Origin: Stratiolaelaps scimitus
Taxonomy: Eukaryota > Arthropoda > Arachnida > Mesostigmata > Laelapidae
Reading direction: 5' to 3'
Assembly: GCA_019614645.1 (NCBI GenBank)
Contig: JABWDB010000007.1
Location: 930,001-994,000 of the forward strand
DNA length: 64,000 bases
Below, in pieces: positions 44,217 through 55,450 of this stretch (position 1 is the stretch's first letter; each line of letters opens with the position of its first letter). The position numbers and the translations under genes are program-made. The notes beneath the pieces were generated by a model. It was not told the DNA's origin. It did not search any database and was given only the letters and a program-made list of their open reading frames with translations.

Positions 44217-46948
44217 AATATATTATGGACGATGTTTGCGCCGCCCGTAAGGCGGAGTCGCTGGCTGCCCCCACGGACCACCCGCATCGAAGTGCACCAT
44301 TGTCCGTCATCTGCCTCGACGCGCTCGTGCTGATACCGCAATCGTCCCCGTGAGCATCGTGCTGATGTTTCTCGTCCGCCGTCTCTTCATGCGTCTCTCA
44401 ATAGCGTTCAACCGATCACCCTCACTCCGTCACTTATACAAACACAGAAAGACACACTCGGAGAGACAGATAAACGTACACGAACTGCCCATCCTTGCTT
44501 ACTCCCCCCCTTTGTCAAACATACATAGGTATGCAATAGGACAATGTTTCTTTGGTCAGTTTTGCGTGGGCAGCGGGTATCATCGTCAAGCGATTGCTTG
44601 TTCAAGCGATTAATTAGAGACAAGGGGATTTCGAGACATGATAGAAACCCGTAGTGTGAACGGTGACCAGAGACTCGTATATATTTGGTGCATAGTAATA
44701 TACTGCCAATCAACGAAACGATTTTCGTTTGTGCGGGTTCGAAATGTGATTGAGCTGTTTACGAGAAATGTTGCTGCGCATTGGAACTGTAAAGAGAAAA
44801 TCCTCTGCAGGATATTTTCTTACCTGAGGAGCTCTATTGCAGCTTTGCATTGCACTGTTGTCAAACTTCGTTTTGTTCATGAGCATCTTAATCGCAACTG
44901 GCGGGAGGACCCTCGCCTATCTATTACATCGATCCGTTCAGAAAAGTTTCCACCAGATACAACAATCTGTACTGGTAGTAATATCTAGTCAGACTAACTG
45001 ATTCATTTTTGTTTTCATAGTATCCACAGGCTTTATCTCATTTTGCCAACTCGAACCATGAAACGCACTATTGTCTTGACAACACCCATCAACGAGGCGA
45101 TAGAGGCCGCCGCCGCTGTATTGTGACGTGCTGTTTTCGGATTGGCGGCGTTCTTTTTCAGCTAATCATTTCGGCGAAGATTCGCACCGTGTAGTAACAT
45201 CCTCTATACACCGCGCATACTCTGTTCTCTAGCGAGGTTGAATAATTCATTGTGCAAAATGAACGCGACGGGTAGACTGACAACAACAGGAAAAAAAGAG
45301 AGTTTCCGCAGGAACACTTCCTTGCATATAGGTCAAGTGTCCTTAATTGTGGCATATGGGCGCTGTGGATATTATTAGAGCACCTCTCGACTCACGCCCG
45401 GCTCGCCTCCTCGTCATCGTCGCGATACAATATTTACCATCCATTAGTTACATAAACTCTCTGTCTGTTTGCCTAATGCATAAAGCACTGTTTGCGCACA
45501 CCGAGCGACTCGGACTATGTGCCAGTACCTGCCTTTGGGTGGATGTTCACGAGTGTTCAATGTACAACCTGCGGAAAATGGCGCCTTCCGCCCGTCCGAA
45601 GATGCTCTCATCGTACTCCTTCGTAACTGTTTCACAATGTCGGTGTGTTCAGGTTGATTAGATCTGTGCGGCTGTGGCGAAGCACGTTGAGGGAAATCCT
45701 CGGTAATTAATGATCATTCATGTAATTATGAAGCGGTAGTTATCAGAAGTGATACACTTAATAATTTCAAGCACAAATGAACGATTCAATTAGTGCGCTG
45801 TGCTCGCGTCGAGAGGGGGGGGGAGGATTGCCCCTGTAGTTACTGCCAATTGGATTCGGATCGCGTTGCTTTAAGTCAATCTCATGGCGGGCTTTCACGG
45901 CATATGGCGTTCGTGATATCTGCGTCTCGGTGGTTTTGCAGAAGTTGACATTTACGCTCTGAATTTTAAATTAGAGAAATATCGATTGGAGCACAGCAGT
46001 GGACTACAGGCTAAGAGTGGAACCAAAATCTAACGCCCAGGCGGGGCTGATTCGCTGTGAATTTTCAGTCTGCGTGATAAGGGGGTCAGTCCTTTCAAGA
46101 ACGGCCGCGGGTGACAACACAGCATATCTCTTCAACTGGCGTTCCGACCTTGTGTTATCCCTCAAAGCAAAATGTAAAATGAACCGAATGGCGTGGAGCC
46201 TGATGTTCGTGGTGTTTATATTTGTCACAATACAATACCCTGTTCCCTATCAAAGTTGAACCCTGAGCAGGTTCCGCATCGCTGTGGTGGTTACTTTGGA
46301 TACTGACGCACTTCTTTGCATGAGGCCACGCCGAAGAGACTCCATATACGGCGAAAATCGTCTTCAGTATATGTTATTTAAGTTGTATTTATTGAAGTGA
46401 AAAATTGGCTTATCTCCCGACCTGAGTGACCGGACCTTCGGTCATTAAACATTAGCTATCTCTACGATCTAATAATTATTAAAAATTCGAAGTTCGACCT
46501 CGCATAGGATGAGAAGATTCACGATAATTAATGATTTCTGACTCAGTGATTTCTACAATTAACAGATAAGCTCGCACCGCCTTGACGATGGCGGAGTGGC
46601 AATGTTTAGCGGTGTTTAAGATACACGGCTGTCGGCTGAGGGCGGCACATAGCTCTGCACCTGATACCCGATAATACCAGAAGAAAGCGGAATATTCGAT
46701 ATAACGGTTACAGCTTGACCTGGCATTTGACGGGAGATGATGTGTTCATGAATCTGGTATAGTTATAGCTCGGGCTTAATAATTATATTGTAGTTTTCAA
46801 AATGTCACAAATGAGAACTCCCTTTGAACATGGCTCACTCGAAACGATAGCTTTTTCATAACCGCACTGTAACTTTTGACACACTTCGTGCATTCATAAA
46901 AAGTACATCGCAAACGGGGACTGCAAATGGGTATAATTAGAAATCGAG
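44217..46948. other. No recognisable gene; G tract at 45815-45823
   Basis: Open frames reach 116-149 codons near 43892-44341 (-) and 44638-44988 (+), but none gives a recognisable protein; the former spans a TA repeat and is certainly spurious. Confidence 0.45.
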
Positions 46949-46985
46949 AAATTGGCGCACGATGTTATACATCGTGCGCCAATTT
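46949..46985. repeat. Perfect 17-bp hairpin with 3-base loop
   Basis: The arm AAATTGGCGCACGATGT and its exact inverse are separated by TAT. The core is GC-rich within AT-rich surroundings. It is not followed by a T run on either strand that would suggest a terminator. Confidence 0.95.
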
Positions 46986-48050
46986 ATAATACATCTATGC
47001 CTAATGCCTTGGAGATATGAGAACAGAGCTGTTAGGTACAGCTTGGGCCGTCTTTACAAAATCTTTAAGCTTACTCAGTACAATGCGGAAAAAAGTAATT
47101 TTACATGGATATACCAAATGTGAATACTGCTTCATTTCATTTAGTCAAACTGTAGCGTCGATTAGCTGAATTACCAACACTCGTCGCGATAAGATGCATT
47201 ATTTGAAACATTCTATTATTATTGCTTTTCGTTACCAGCTATGATCCAAACACACTAAATCGGCATAGTACGATACAGCCAAATGCATGCTCCCAAATAC
47301 TCGACCTTGAATTCAGAATATAAGCACTCAAGCCGTTGCTAAATATTTCGGCAGTTGATCCCGCCCATATTCTATGTAATCTATGTCGCCGCACCACGAC
47401 TTAGAGAACGCTACGCCGCTGATCTGAGATGAGCCTTCTCAAGGAATTTAGATGCCGAGGGAAGTAGATTTTGTTCTTTTTTGGCTAATGTCTCGTCATG
47501 GTAAACTTCAGCTAACATTGATGCCGACTATAATCATTACATCAGGCCTAACTACACGGACACGGAGCTGGCCGTTCGAGCTCGTCGAAGCGTCAGAGTG
47601 GCTGAGGCTTTTTTCAGGGTCCTTCAACACGATCTGTGTAGTCTATTAGCAACCGAATTTGCTGGATGACCACTTCGTTAGCTTGCGAAATCGATGCAGG
47701 AATAAACCGCACGTGTCTCCATCGGACAGGCTCAGGTCTATGGGGTACGTAGTTGTAATCGAAGTGCTTCAGACGCGCCTTTTTGCCAATAGTGCTGTAA
47801 ACTGTGGCTCCAAGGAGTAGACATTTAGATGACGGGTACCTCAATGCCTGAGAGCAACTTCGGCTTTTGTAGTTCCTTCCATCTCTCCAATTAGGCCGTT
47901 AAATGTCTTCCTTTGTCCATAAGCAGGGCACGCCCGTATTTTGCCCTCAGAAACATTCAGCAAATAGTGCTTATTTAGCCAACGGTGATTGCCTCCTTTC
48001 CGACATATCTATTACAGCCAGGCAAGGCTCCAAGATAGTGAGCGAGCAGC
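46986..48050. other. No recognisable gene
   Basis: Non-coding as far as I can see. Confidence 0.5.
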
Positions 48051-49300
48051 CCGGTCGGTCGGTCGGCCACCGCAGCAAACGACGTAGTCCATAACCACCG
48101 AAGTGCCGCTAGCTCCATCCATGGGGAATATCTGTCACCAGCATCCTCTCTATCTTCTTCTTCTCCTCCTAACCTCATTCTGCTGCTATCACCTTCTCGT
48201 CGCATTGCTGCCTCGCTCCCCGAGGCCCCTATCAGTTAGACGCACTCAGTACGACGCAATGGTCCCGGCGAACTACGAGCTTCCCTGCCTATGGATGCTC
48301 AGCTCCTATGAACGCGGCGGACACTCAAACCAGCTCGATCTTCATCTCTCCGCTGGTTTCTTTTCTCTTTTTTTTTTCTTTCTTTCTTTTTGTCTGCTTC
48401 GGCTCTGGCTGACACAACCGTCTCTCAGGCCCGCACCGTGCTATGGCTATGGGGGAACTGCCGCCTTCTACTCGAGTCCATAATTCACTCGTCGCACTGC
48501 TGCTGCTGCTGCCCAGCGGGCTTTTGCAGGGCTTTCGAAACGCTCGAAGCGCTGCAGCGGCCCGTCGTGGATGGACCGCATCCACCGTCGCCGTTGCACT
48601 CAGCTCGGCCAAGTCCATCTCCCCTCTCGGACGTCGTTTTTGCTGCCGTTATAGTGTCCGCCGCCGCCGCCGCTGCCGTTGGCCCAGACGTGGGACGATA
48701 GTACATCAGGCACAGGCAGTGAGCCAGCCAGCGACCCGGCAACGCAGACCCCAGGAGCGCGCCAGAACGTGGGGGGGGGCGCTGCCTCGGCAGCGACAGA
48801 CCCCCGGCGCCCCAAACACTTCAGCTCTTGTTCTCTCTCTCCCTCTCTATCACTTCATCCTCTTTCACAGATACACACAGCCGACCGCACGGAGCGCCGA
48901 CCGCGGCACACGGCGGAGCAGTAGCACTCTTCTTTCACGCACTTCATGCGGATGAACTGTAGGATGAGAGGTGGGGGGTCTGAGGGGATTCGACGAGGGA
49001 GATAGTCGGGTAATAGAATGGGCTCGGTGAATGTACGAGAAGGGCGGCCGGATCCACAGACGCCGACCCTCGCTTTACACACTGCCATTAATAGCGCGTC
49101 CCGCAGACAGACTCCGAGCTCACAGAGAAAGACCTTCCCGGACTTCCAGCAGAGACACCGGTCACACAAATACACACACACACATACTCAGAAAGAAAAA
49201 AAGAGAGAGAGAGAGAGACCAAGAGTAGCGACGATGACAACGTTTCGTCTGCGAGGACCTGTATAGAGCGGCGTGAACGACGATGTGCGGCTGATCTCGT
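48051..49300. other. GC-rich low-complexity stretch, possible promoter or first exon
   Basis: Pyrimidine tracts (48360-48392), CTG and CCG triplet runs (48497-48515, 48659-48677), a G tract at 48771-48779, and (CA)n/(GA)n at 49170-49219 are packed together. Frames up to 170 codons are open, but their products are biased Arg/Ser/Ala/Leu sequences. This is composition expected of a 5' UTR or promoter. No splice donor or start could be chosen. Confidence 0.3.
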
Positions 49301-51255
49301 TGTGGTGGGTCTGCGTGCTGCTCGAGAGTGAGTGCAGTTTCGCGGTGTTGCCGCACGCGAAAGACTGTCACGTCCATATCTATAGTTGGACAGCTAGAGA
49401 AGATAAAAAAAAAACCGGCCGAACGACGCAATGCTTACTAGAGCAGCGATTTGACAGATCGCGGAGTGGGGACCATTGGGAAGATATCATATGAACACTG
49501 TCGATAGCGGTAGCTGTGCGCTAATCATGTAGGGGGACGGCGGGTGGACTTTAAGGGTGCCCTTCAGCTGTTCGAGCTTTCGCATCGGTGAGGTATTATA
49601 CAAAAGAAAACGCAAGAAAAGTTTCCCTAAATTCCGCTAATTGGAACTTACGAGGTCAAAATGTCCGATCTCGACCACGAATGCTGTCGCAATGCATAGC
49701 ATAGACTGGAGATAAATGTCTAGAACAGGCCGCCATGAACTCGGTAGAGATACGCTTCATGGGAACGGCCACCGCCTCTGCAAAACAGGTGGCTTCCATG
49801 ATCCAAGCGACACATGGCTCTATATAAATATTCTCACTTGTTGCGTCCTGGATACCAGTTGTACTATGATGATACCGTTAACAAGGATAGCATCAATTGA
49901 AAGCCCTTAATGGATATAAAGGCGAAATGCGATATCCCATGCATTTCTATATGCTTAGGTATGCGTTATGTTGTTTCTTTTTCTAATCTTACTCAATCTG
50001 GTGCAGAAAGGAATGCCTTGCTTGAGTGAAAATAGCTTGTTCGAAAGAGAATAATATTAACAATTGTAAAGTAGACAACCGAATGAATCCTGTCCGATCT
50101 CACTTTTACGCGTGTATTACGACGGCGGCGGCAGTGAGATGCTTCTGTTGATTAGACGTCGCAACAGAAGAGCATATAACGTTCTTGTTCAGCATAAAGA
50201 ACATCTGTCCCATTCTTGTGTTAGCCCAGTCTTTCCAAGCAAGTTCCAAGCCTGCGGGCGGGGCTTAACCTGACATGCAGCGTTGGTAGACTCTCCATCC
50301 TTAACTGTATCCAGTCGACCGAACAACTAATGGCTTACCTGGTGACAACTCTTGTAACTACTTGTTGTGTATATGAAATTAATGTTTATGACACATTCTA
50401 GTCATATCTTTAGCATATGAGTATCAAGAAGGGTCACATTAGCCGGGCCTGGCTGGCCCAGGAAAGGCAAACCATAACGATATTGGGGACCATCTTTGCT
50501 TTAAATACGCCTTGCAATTATGATAAACAGCGGCACATCTGTACATCTCAAGGCCATGTCAGTGAGTCGGCTTAGATTGGCCCGCTATTATTACAGGAAT
50601 AGGGGCCGCATATATAAGACCTAGACTAATTAAACAGCTGGCAACATTGAAGTCGTTGCCTCATTTCCTAGCAACGTAATCTCGTATTATAATTCCCAAT
50701 ATATGCGACCTGTATGGAAATTAGACCAATCTAGCTTTATGCGAATCGTATAGACGTTCATTTTAGATTTAAGAGTAGATGATGATAACATTGGGTATTA
50801 TTATTATTATTATTATTATTATTTTATTCACACGAGTTGTGTAATATTATAATATGCCTATTTTACAAACTGTGTGCTAAGTTTATAAATATAGTTACAA
50901 TGTCCTTTCGCCAGTCGCTGTGGCGAGAGCTTGGTCGTTCTTGCTGTTATTATCTACACTCAATTTCATCAAATGGTTATGTGATCTTATCTGATTGCAC
51001 TCGCCCGCATCATATTTACAAGATTTAGTTCGGTAAAATTTACATTTACAACGATCATTTGCGTCATGGTATCGCTCGGAGTGACATACAAGGTGGTGGA
51101 AGCCGTGTACGGCGAACCTAGTGATATGGTGCCTGTTTGCTCTGCCGCTAGGTTTCCAGGTGTCATCCGTCATGGCCGGCGTCATAGAAAATAAAGGGTC
51201 CACCTCACTCTTCTTCCTATTTTGGCAGTCAATGAACGTACGATCACTTTCTCTT
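49301..51255. other. No recognisable gene; (ATT)n at 50797-50826
   Basis: AT-rich after 49600, with an (ATT)n microsatellite at 50797-50826. Nothing else is recognisable. Confidence 0.5.
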
Positions 51256-51615
51256 TCAGGGAGATTGAACGATTCGCGGACTTCTTCTACGGTGACGCTC
51301 TGATGGTGTGTCAGTCAGCAGATAGACAATTCGATTTCGGGCTGTCGCGTGCAATCCAAGTAGCGATTTCAGGAACGCCGGTTTAACTCTGGCTAAGGTG
51401 GTCAGATCCCGGCAAGTGAGTTTGTCCCAGACAACCTCGATTCCATATGTAGCTATAGGCGAGATCTTCAGGTTAAATAATTTGAGGGCTGTGTCCACCG
51501 ATAATCGTTGTGGTCGCTCGATTGTGTGTATTGCGATCGACGCTTTCCTGGCTTTGGAAATAACATTGGGTAAGAATAGCAATTTGACGCAGTATTTCCA
51601 ACCTCCCCTACACAT
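51256..51615 (-). pseudogene. LINE reverse-transcriptase C-terminal fragment
   Basis: The 119-codon frame contains ALKLFNLKISPIATYGIEVV, DLTTLARVKPAFLKSLLG and TARNRIVYLL. This is the conserved stretch after the reverse-transcriptase palm in arthropod LINE ORF2 proteins (kI.P...YG.eviw..l....l..le.vq..flk..lg.....r..vy.l), well known from Jockey/CR1/R1-like elements. Upstream palm motifs are not readable. The fragment is truncated on both sides. Which clade it belongs to cannot be told. Confidence 0.7.
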
Positions 51616-53567
51616 TGTGCCATAACAGCAGAATATCTAAGTCTCTGCATATATGGATCGTTCTCAAATTCATTTGTATCTTCGCTATACGTGCTTATCG
51701 TTATCATCCATGCTGAAATCATGTACGAAGTAGTAAATACGTGTCTCATCGTTATTCAGTATCCTGTATCCACTATGATGGATAACTGAGTTAACGAGCT
51801 CAGTGGCGTGACCTATAGCCCCAAGATAAGGTTAACTTTGCGGCGCCGATTTCCAATGACGCCTTTAAAAATATGCGACTTTAATACTGCTGTCATCGCC
51901 GTGATAAGCGTGATCGAGTAAGTGTAAAGGCAAGTAGTACGTACGCCTTCATATGGGAGCCATTACAAGAGCGAAGTACGACACCGCGCGGTCCAAACCG
52001 GACAACCTTATGGCTCCAAGTTCCCGGGGTTGGCCCCGCGCCACCCCTGTGGAAATGCACAGGAACAAACTTTTGCATACAAAAGCTGAGCGTTCCGAGA
52101 GTACAAGGAACTTATCACTCGAGTCACATATGACAAATCAACTCACGACCGAGGCACGTTGTGACAACTTTCACGTTTTATGCACAATGATCTGCCGGTG
52201 CAATGCTGGGAACACCGTTCGTTGTAAAAACAGTTGACAGCATCGTCGACGCCCATAAAGAAAGGGCCACTCAAGTAGATGTGTCGTTCTGCATAATTCT
52301 AATTCTCGTCATCCTTTGCGTGCTAGTGGCTCGTACGCTGTTTGAGAATCACCTCTGCGTGCTGGACATAACTGTGTAATGCGTACAGAGCCAAAATAGG
52401 AGAGATCGTTTTTGGCAAACGTCTCCACAAAGTTCTCTATCAGACGGGAAGCCAGAGGAGACGTTTAACAAAACCGTCTGTCTTACATAATCTAAACGAC
52501 TATCTCAGGTGCTTTGAAATTCACGAGCAGCATGCAGTCGCTCGGTCATGAATTACAATAGTTCGCTTGGACGACTGCTGCAAAGGGAAGAGCTCTATAA
52601 GCACACAACGATATACTGATGTCAGAATGATTCGGGGCGCACGCGCAAGGGAATTTCGGCGAACAATGTCGGTGACTCCAGCGGAGGTGGATGAAACCCG
52701 TATGCGTCGAGAATATCCATCCTGAAAGAAAATTTCACATAGAAAAGTCAGTGTTGATTGTCCCCGCCAGAAGTTAGATATCGTCCGTTTTCTCCCCAAA
52801 GATTTCCGCGTCCGCAACATTCTCCTTGCGGAAATGTCGACGTTTTAATAAGCCTGTCCCCTTCTCCCGTTCTCGCGATGAATGTGGAGGAAGATAGCGG
52901 ATACGGAGCCAAGACTCCCTTCGGCGAATGTAGCTAACGGATAAAGCGGACACCATAGGACGAATCGAAGTTACTCGTCCAATTCCGCTCGTTCCTGCTG
53001 TTGTCCGAGTTGGCCAGGACAGAAGCGTCTGTATTGGAACAGTCATTGTCCGGCATCGGCGGCGTCTATTCGATGCATAAACTCACTCAAACATCTCCTC
53101 GTTCATGAATGCAGCATAAAATATTAAGCATTTATACTGAAAACAAATTTGCCACTGTGTAAATATGTTCAATGCGAATACCATCCGTCTGGTAAGGTCC
53201 CGCCGTTGCGTGAAGTTGACGTTTTGTGCTGTCCAGTTTCGAAAATAGAGACTATTATGTAATTTATAATAAGACTATGATGGTAATTTTGAATAACAAT
53301 AAATACGTTATTGTTGACAAATTCGCGAGTACAATATTACGCCGATTCTTGAGAGAAATATTCTCCTTGACGCTGCCTTTTGTGTCCGCGTGGCACTACC
53401 CACCTCCTCCTGGCTGGGCAGTGCTCGGCCGTCGTAGTCCGCCATTCGTGGCACCATCTGACATAAGATACCTAACGAGCTGCTCGAGCCGAAAATGGCG
53501 TACGCCACAACTGCCTGGATAAGGCGCGAAGGTCCACCGAGTGTCCAGCCCGCCTCGATCTCGCTAG

Positions 53568-53568
<1 letters not shown>
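51616..53568. other. No recognisable gene
   Basis: Two overlapping minus-strand frames at 52521-52820 and 52774-53046 are open for about 90-100 codons each. I recognise neither. Confidence 0.45.

Positions 53569-53597
<29 letters not shown>
53569..53597. repeat. (TA)n microsatellite
   Basis: About fourteen TA units, followed by ATCCATCCATGCATC-type degenerate tetranucleotides. Confidence 0.95.
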
Positions 53598-53599
<2 letters not shown>

Positions 53600-55380
53600 A
53601 TTCATCCATCCATGCATCATCTATCTATTAGATTTCTGTGTTTGCTGATGCCACCGTTAGCCGTCTAGAATTTCATGCCTACGACCAGGACCAGAGCCGA
53701 CTATCACAATGAAGAAGTTACAGCGACGAATAGCCCGAAACACGAACGCTTCAGCGTAGCCAGAGTAGACAACGGCAACTTATATCGTAGAATATACTTG
53801 GGGAAATTGTTTTCGTATGATCGTCATCGATCGTCCACCGGTGGTCGAACGGCTTCGAGGTGCAAATGCTGTATTTCATTTAACGCAAGCATGCTAATGA
53901 CTGGCCCACTGGCAGGCAAGGACAGTGCGTGGAGCGTGCGCGTAATACAGGACGAATGTTGCAACACAGTGATATAGTGACGACGCCGATCACATGCCAT
54001 TTAGACAAATTTAAGGCTGCAAATGAGCGATAGCTTTCAATTAGTTTTGCTTTTTTTGTGTTGATCGAAATTCTACGCCTCCTGTGCCATCTTACCACAA
54101 TTCTTATCCAATTAGGGTTGGGCGGTCTAACTCATCTCCGGCGCTGCTATTCTACTGTCCACCTGTGAGGTGCGTCGCGCCAGGAGTAGTTGACAGTAAG
54201 TTACGACCTGCTTGTGTACCCCAAGGGGATGTAGATGTTAATATCATCCATTTGCGGATAGAATACTTGTGTGTTTGACATTTTTCTCGACGCTTTGACA
54301 TACGCTGCGACGAAGATCGGAGCCGGCAACGGCGTGGAGCCGTTGATGTCGAAGCCGGGGGAACTTTTCGTTCCGTACGTTTAGTCAGCCAAAGTACATG
54401 CTATCGTAGTTAATGGAGCAGACAAAAAGCACATCTATTAAATCCCTGTTCAACTCCACTCATCATGTCCCCTACTGAGCCAAAGCGACTTCCGCTAATA
54501 AGGTTCAGTGTAGCTTTTAGCTTCGGACATGTCAATAAACCGATCCAGCAGCGTTCCGCAGGTTGGCGACCTTTCGAATCCCCGCTGTGGATGAAGCTTC
54601 CCCTCAGAATTCAGAGAACTGCCAGCTGCACGCTGTGTATGGCGACGCTCAAAATGAGCTATCCATGACATCCTGAATGTATCTTGCGAACCAATGCGCT
54701 GCCGGGTCGAGCCACACAGAACCGCTATGGAGAACTTGATAATATTATACGTTTTCAAAAGACGTTTCCATCTAATGCTATCGAACGATGCAGTAGCATA
54801 CACACGTCTCTGTCACGATCCATTTTTTTATATGTATTCATATGTGCCTCTGGTGCAAATCATCATTGTGTTGAACAAACACAAAATTGGCGACAGCTTG
54901 AGATGCATTCGCGCGTACTCGGAGAGGGTCTGTCAAAGGTCAAAGCTCGTCTTTGAGCCAACTCAAACTGTGAAGTTTTCGAAACTGAAATACCGTCTCT
55001 CACTCTTATATTGCGTGTTACAATGTCGAAGCAATGCTATAGGCATTACAGAGACAATATTGTCGAACACCTTACTGGGGCGGGAATTTTTGCACACATC
55101 GTTTTATGTGCTCTGTATACAACGGACACCTTCTTGGTATTGGCACACCTATATACCAGGGATCGTATACCTGCAAATTTCCTTGCCTGATAAGTGTTGG
55201 GCTTTCCTCTAACGCATTATTCAGCATCAATTATTTAGCCTTTTCGTAATTAATCGCAGCAAACGATCTGATCCTGCCAGAGGATTTGATCCTTTGGAGA
55301 GTCTTGGCAGTTCTTTATCATCTTCCTTTATCTGTGAATTTTTGCCAAAAACAACGCAAACGTGGCCCCCGACATGGCCT
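53598..55380. other. No firmly recognisable gene
   Basis: The minus-strand frame 54803-54495 contains ASFDSIRWKRLL, reminiscent of reverse-transcriptase box A, but the rest does not fit. The overlapping plus-strand frame 54694-55212 (172 codons) is unrecognised. Confidence 0.4.
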
Positions 55381-55450
55381 CGTAGTAATACCTAAAGGTT
55401 CTGTCACAATGGGGGAACAGCCGAGAGTTAGCTCAGAAAAAAAAAAAACA
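55381..55450 (+). mobile_element. F2 tail family copy with 12-bp poly(A)
   Basis: GTAATACCTAAAGGTTCTGT, GGGGGAACAGCCGAGAG and TTAGCTCAG precede twelve A. The A run shows that this strand carries the sense 3' end of the family. The 5' boundary and target duplication were not found. Confidence 0.75.

Noticed and set aside
43892..44341. Minus-strand open frame of 149 codons
   Set aside because: It passes through an F1 copy and a TA microsatellite giving a Tyr/Ile run; not a real protein.
46949..46985. Rho-independent terminator or miRNA precursor
   Set aside because: There is no T run after the stem, the sequence is eukaryotic, and a 3-base loop with a 17-bp stem is too small for a standard miRNA precursor.
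48443..48955. 170-codon open frame as a gene
   Set aside because: The product is a biased Arg/Ser/Ala/Leu sequence from GC-rich low-complexity DNA that is also open in other frames. No domain or gene structure supports it.
54495..54803. Possible LINE reverse-transcriptase box A on the minus strand (ASFDSIRWKRLL)
   Set aside because: Only one short motif fits. The GVRQG and FADD blocks that should follow are not found in any frame.
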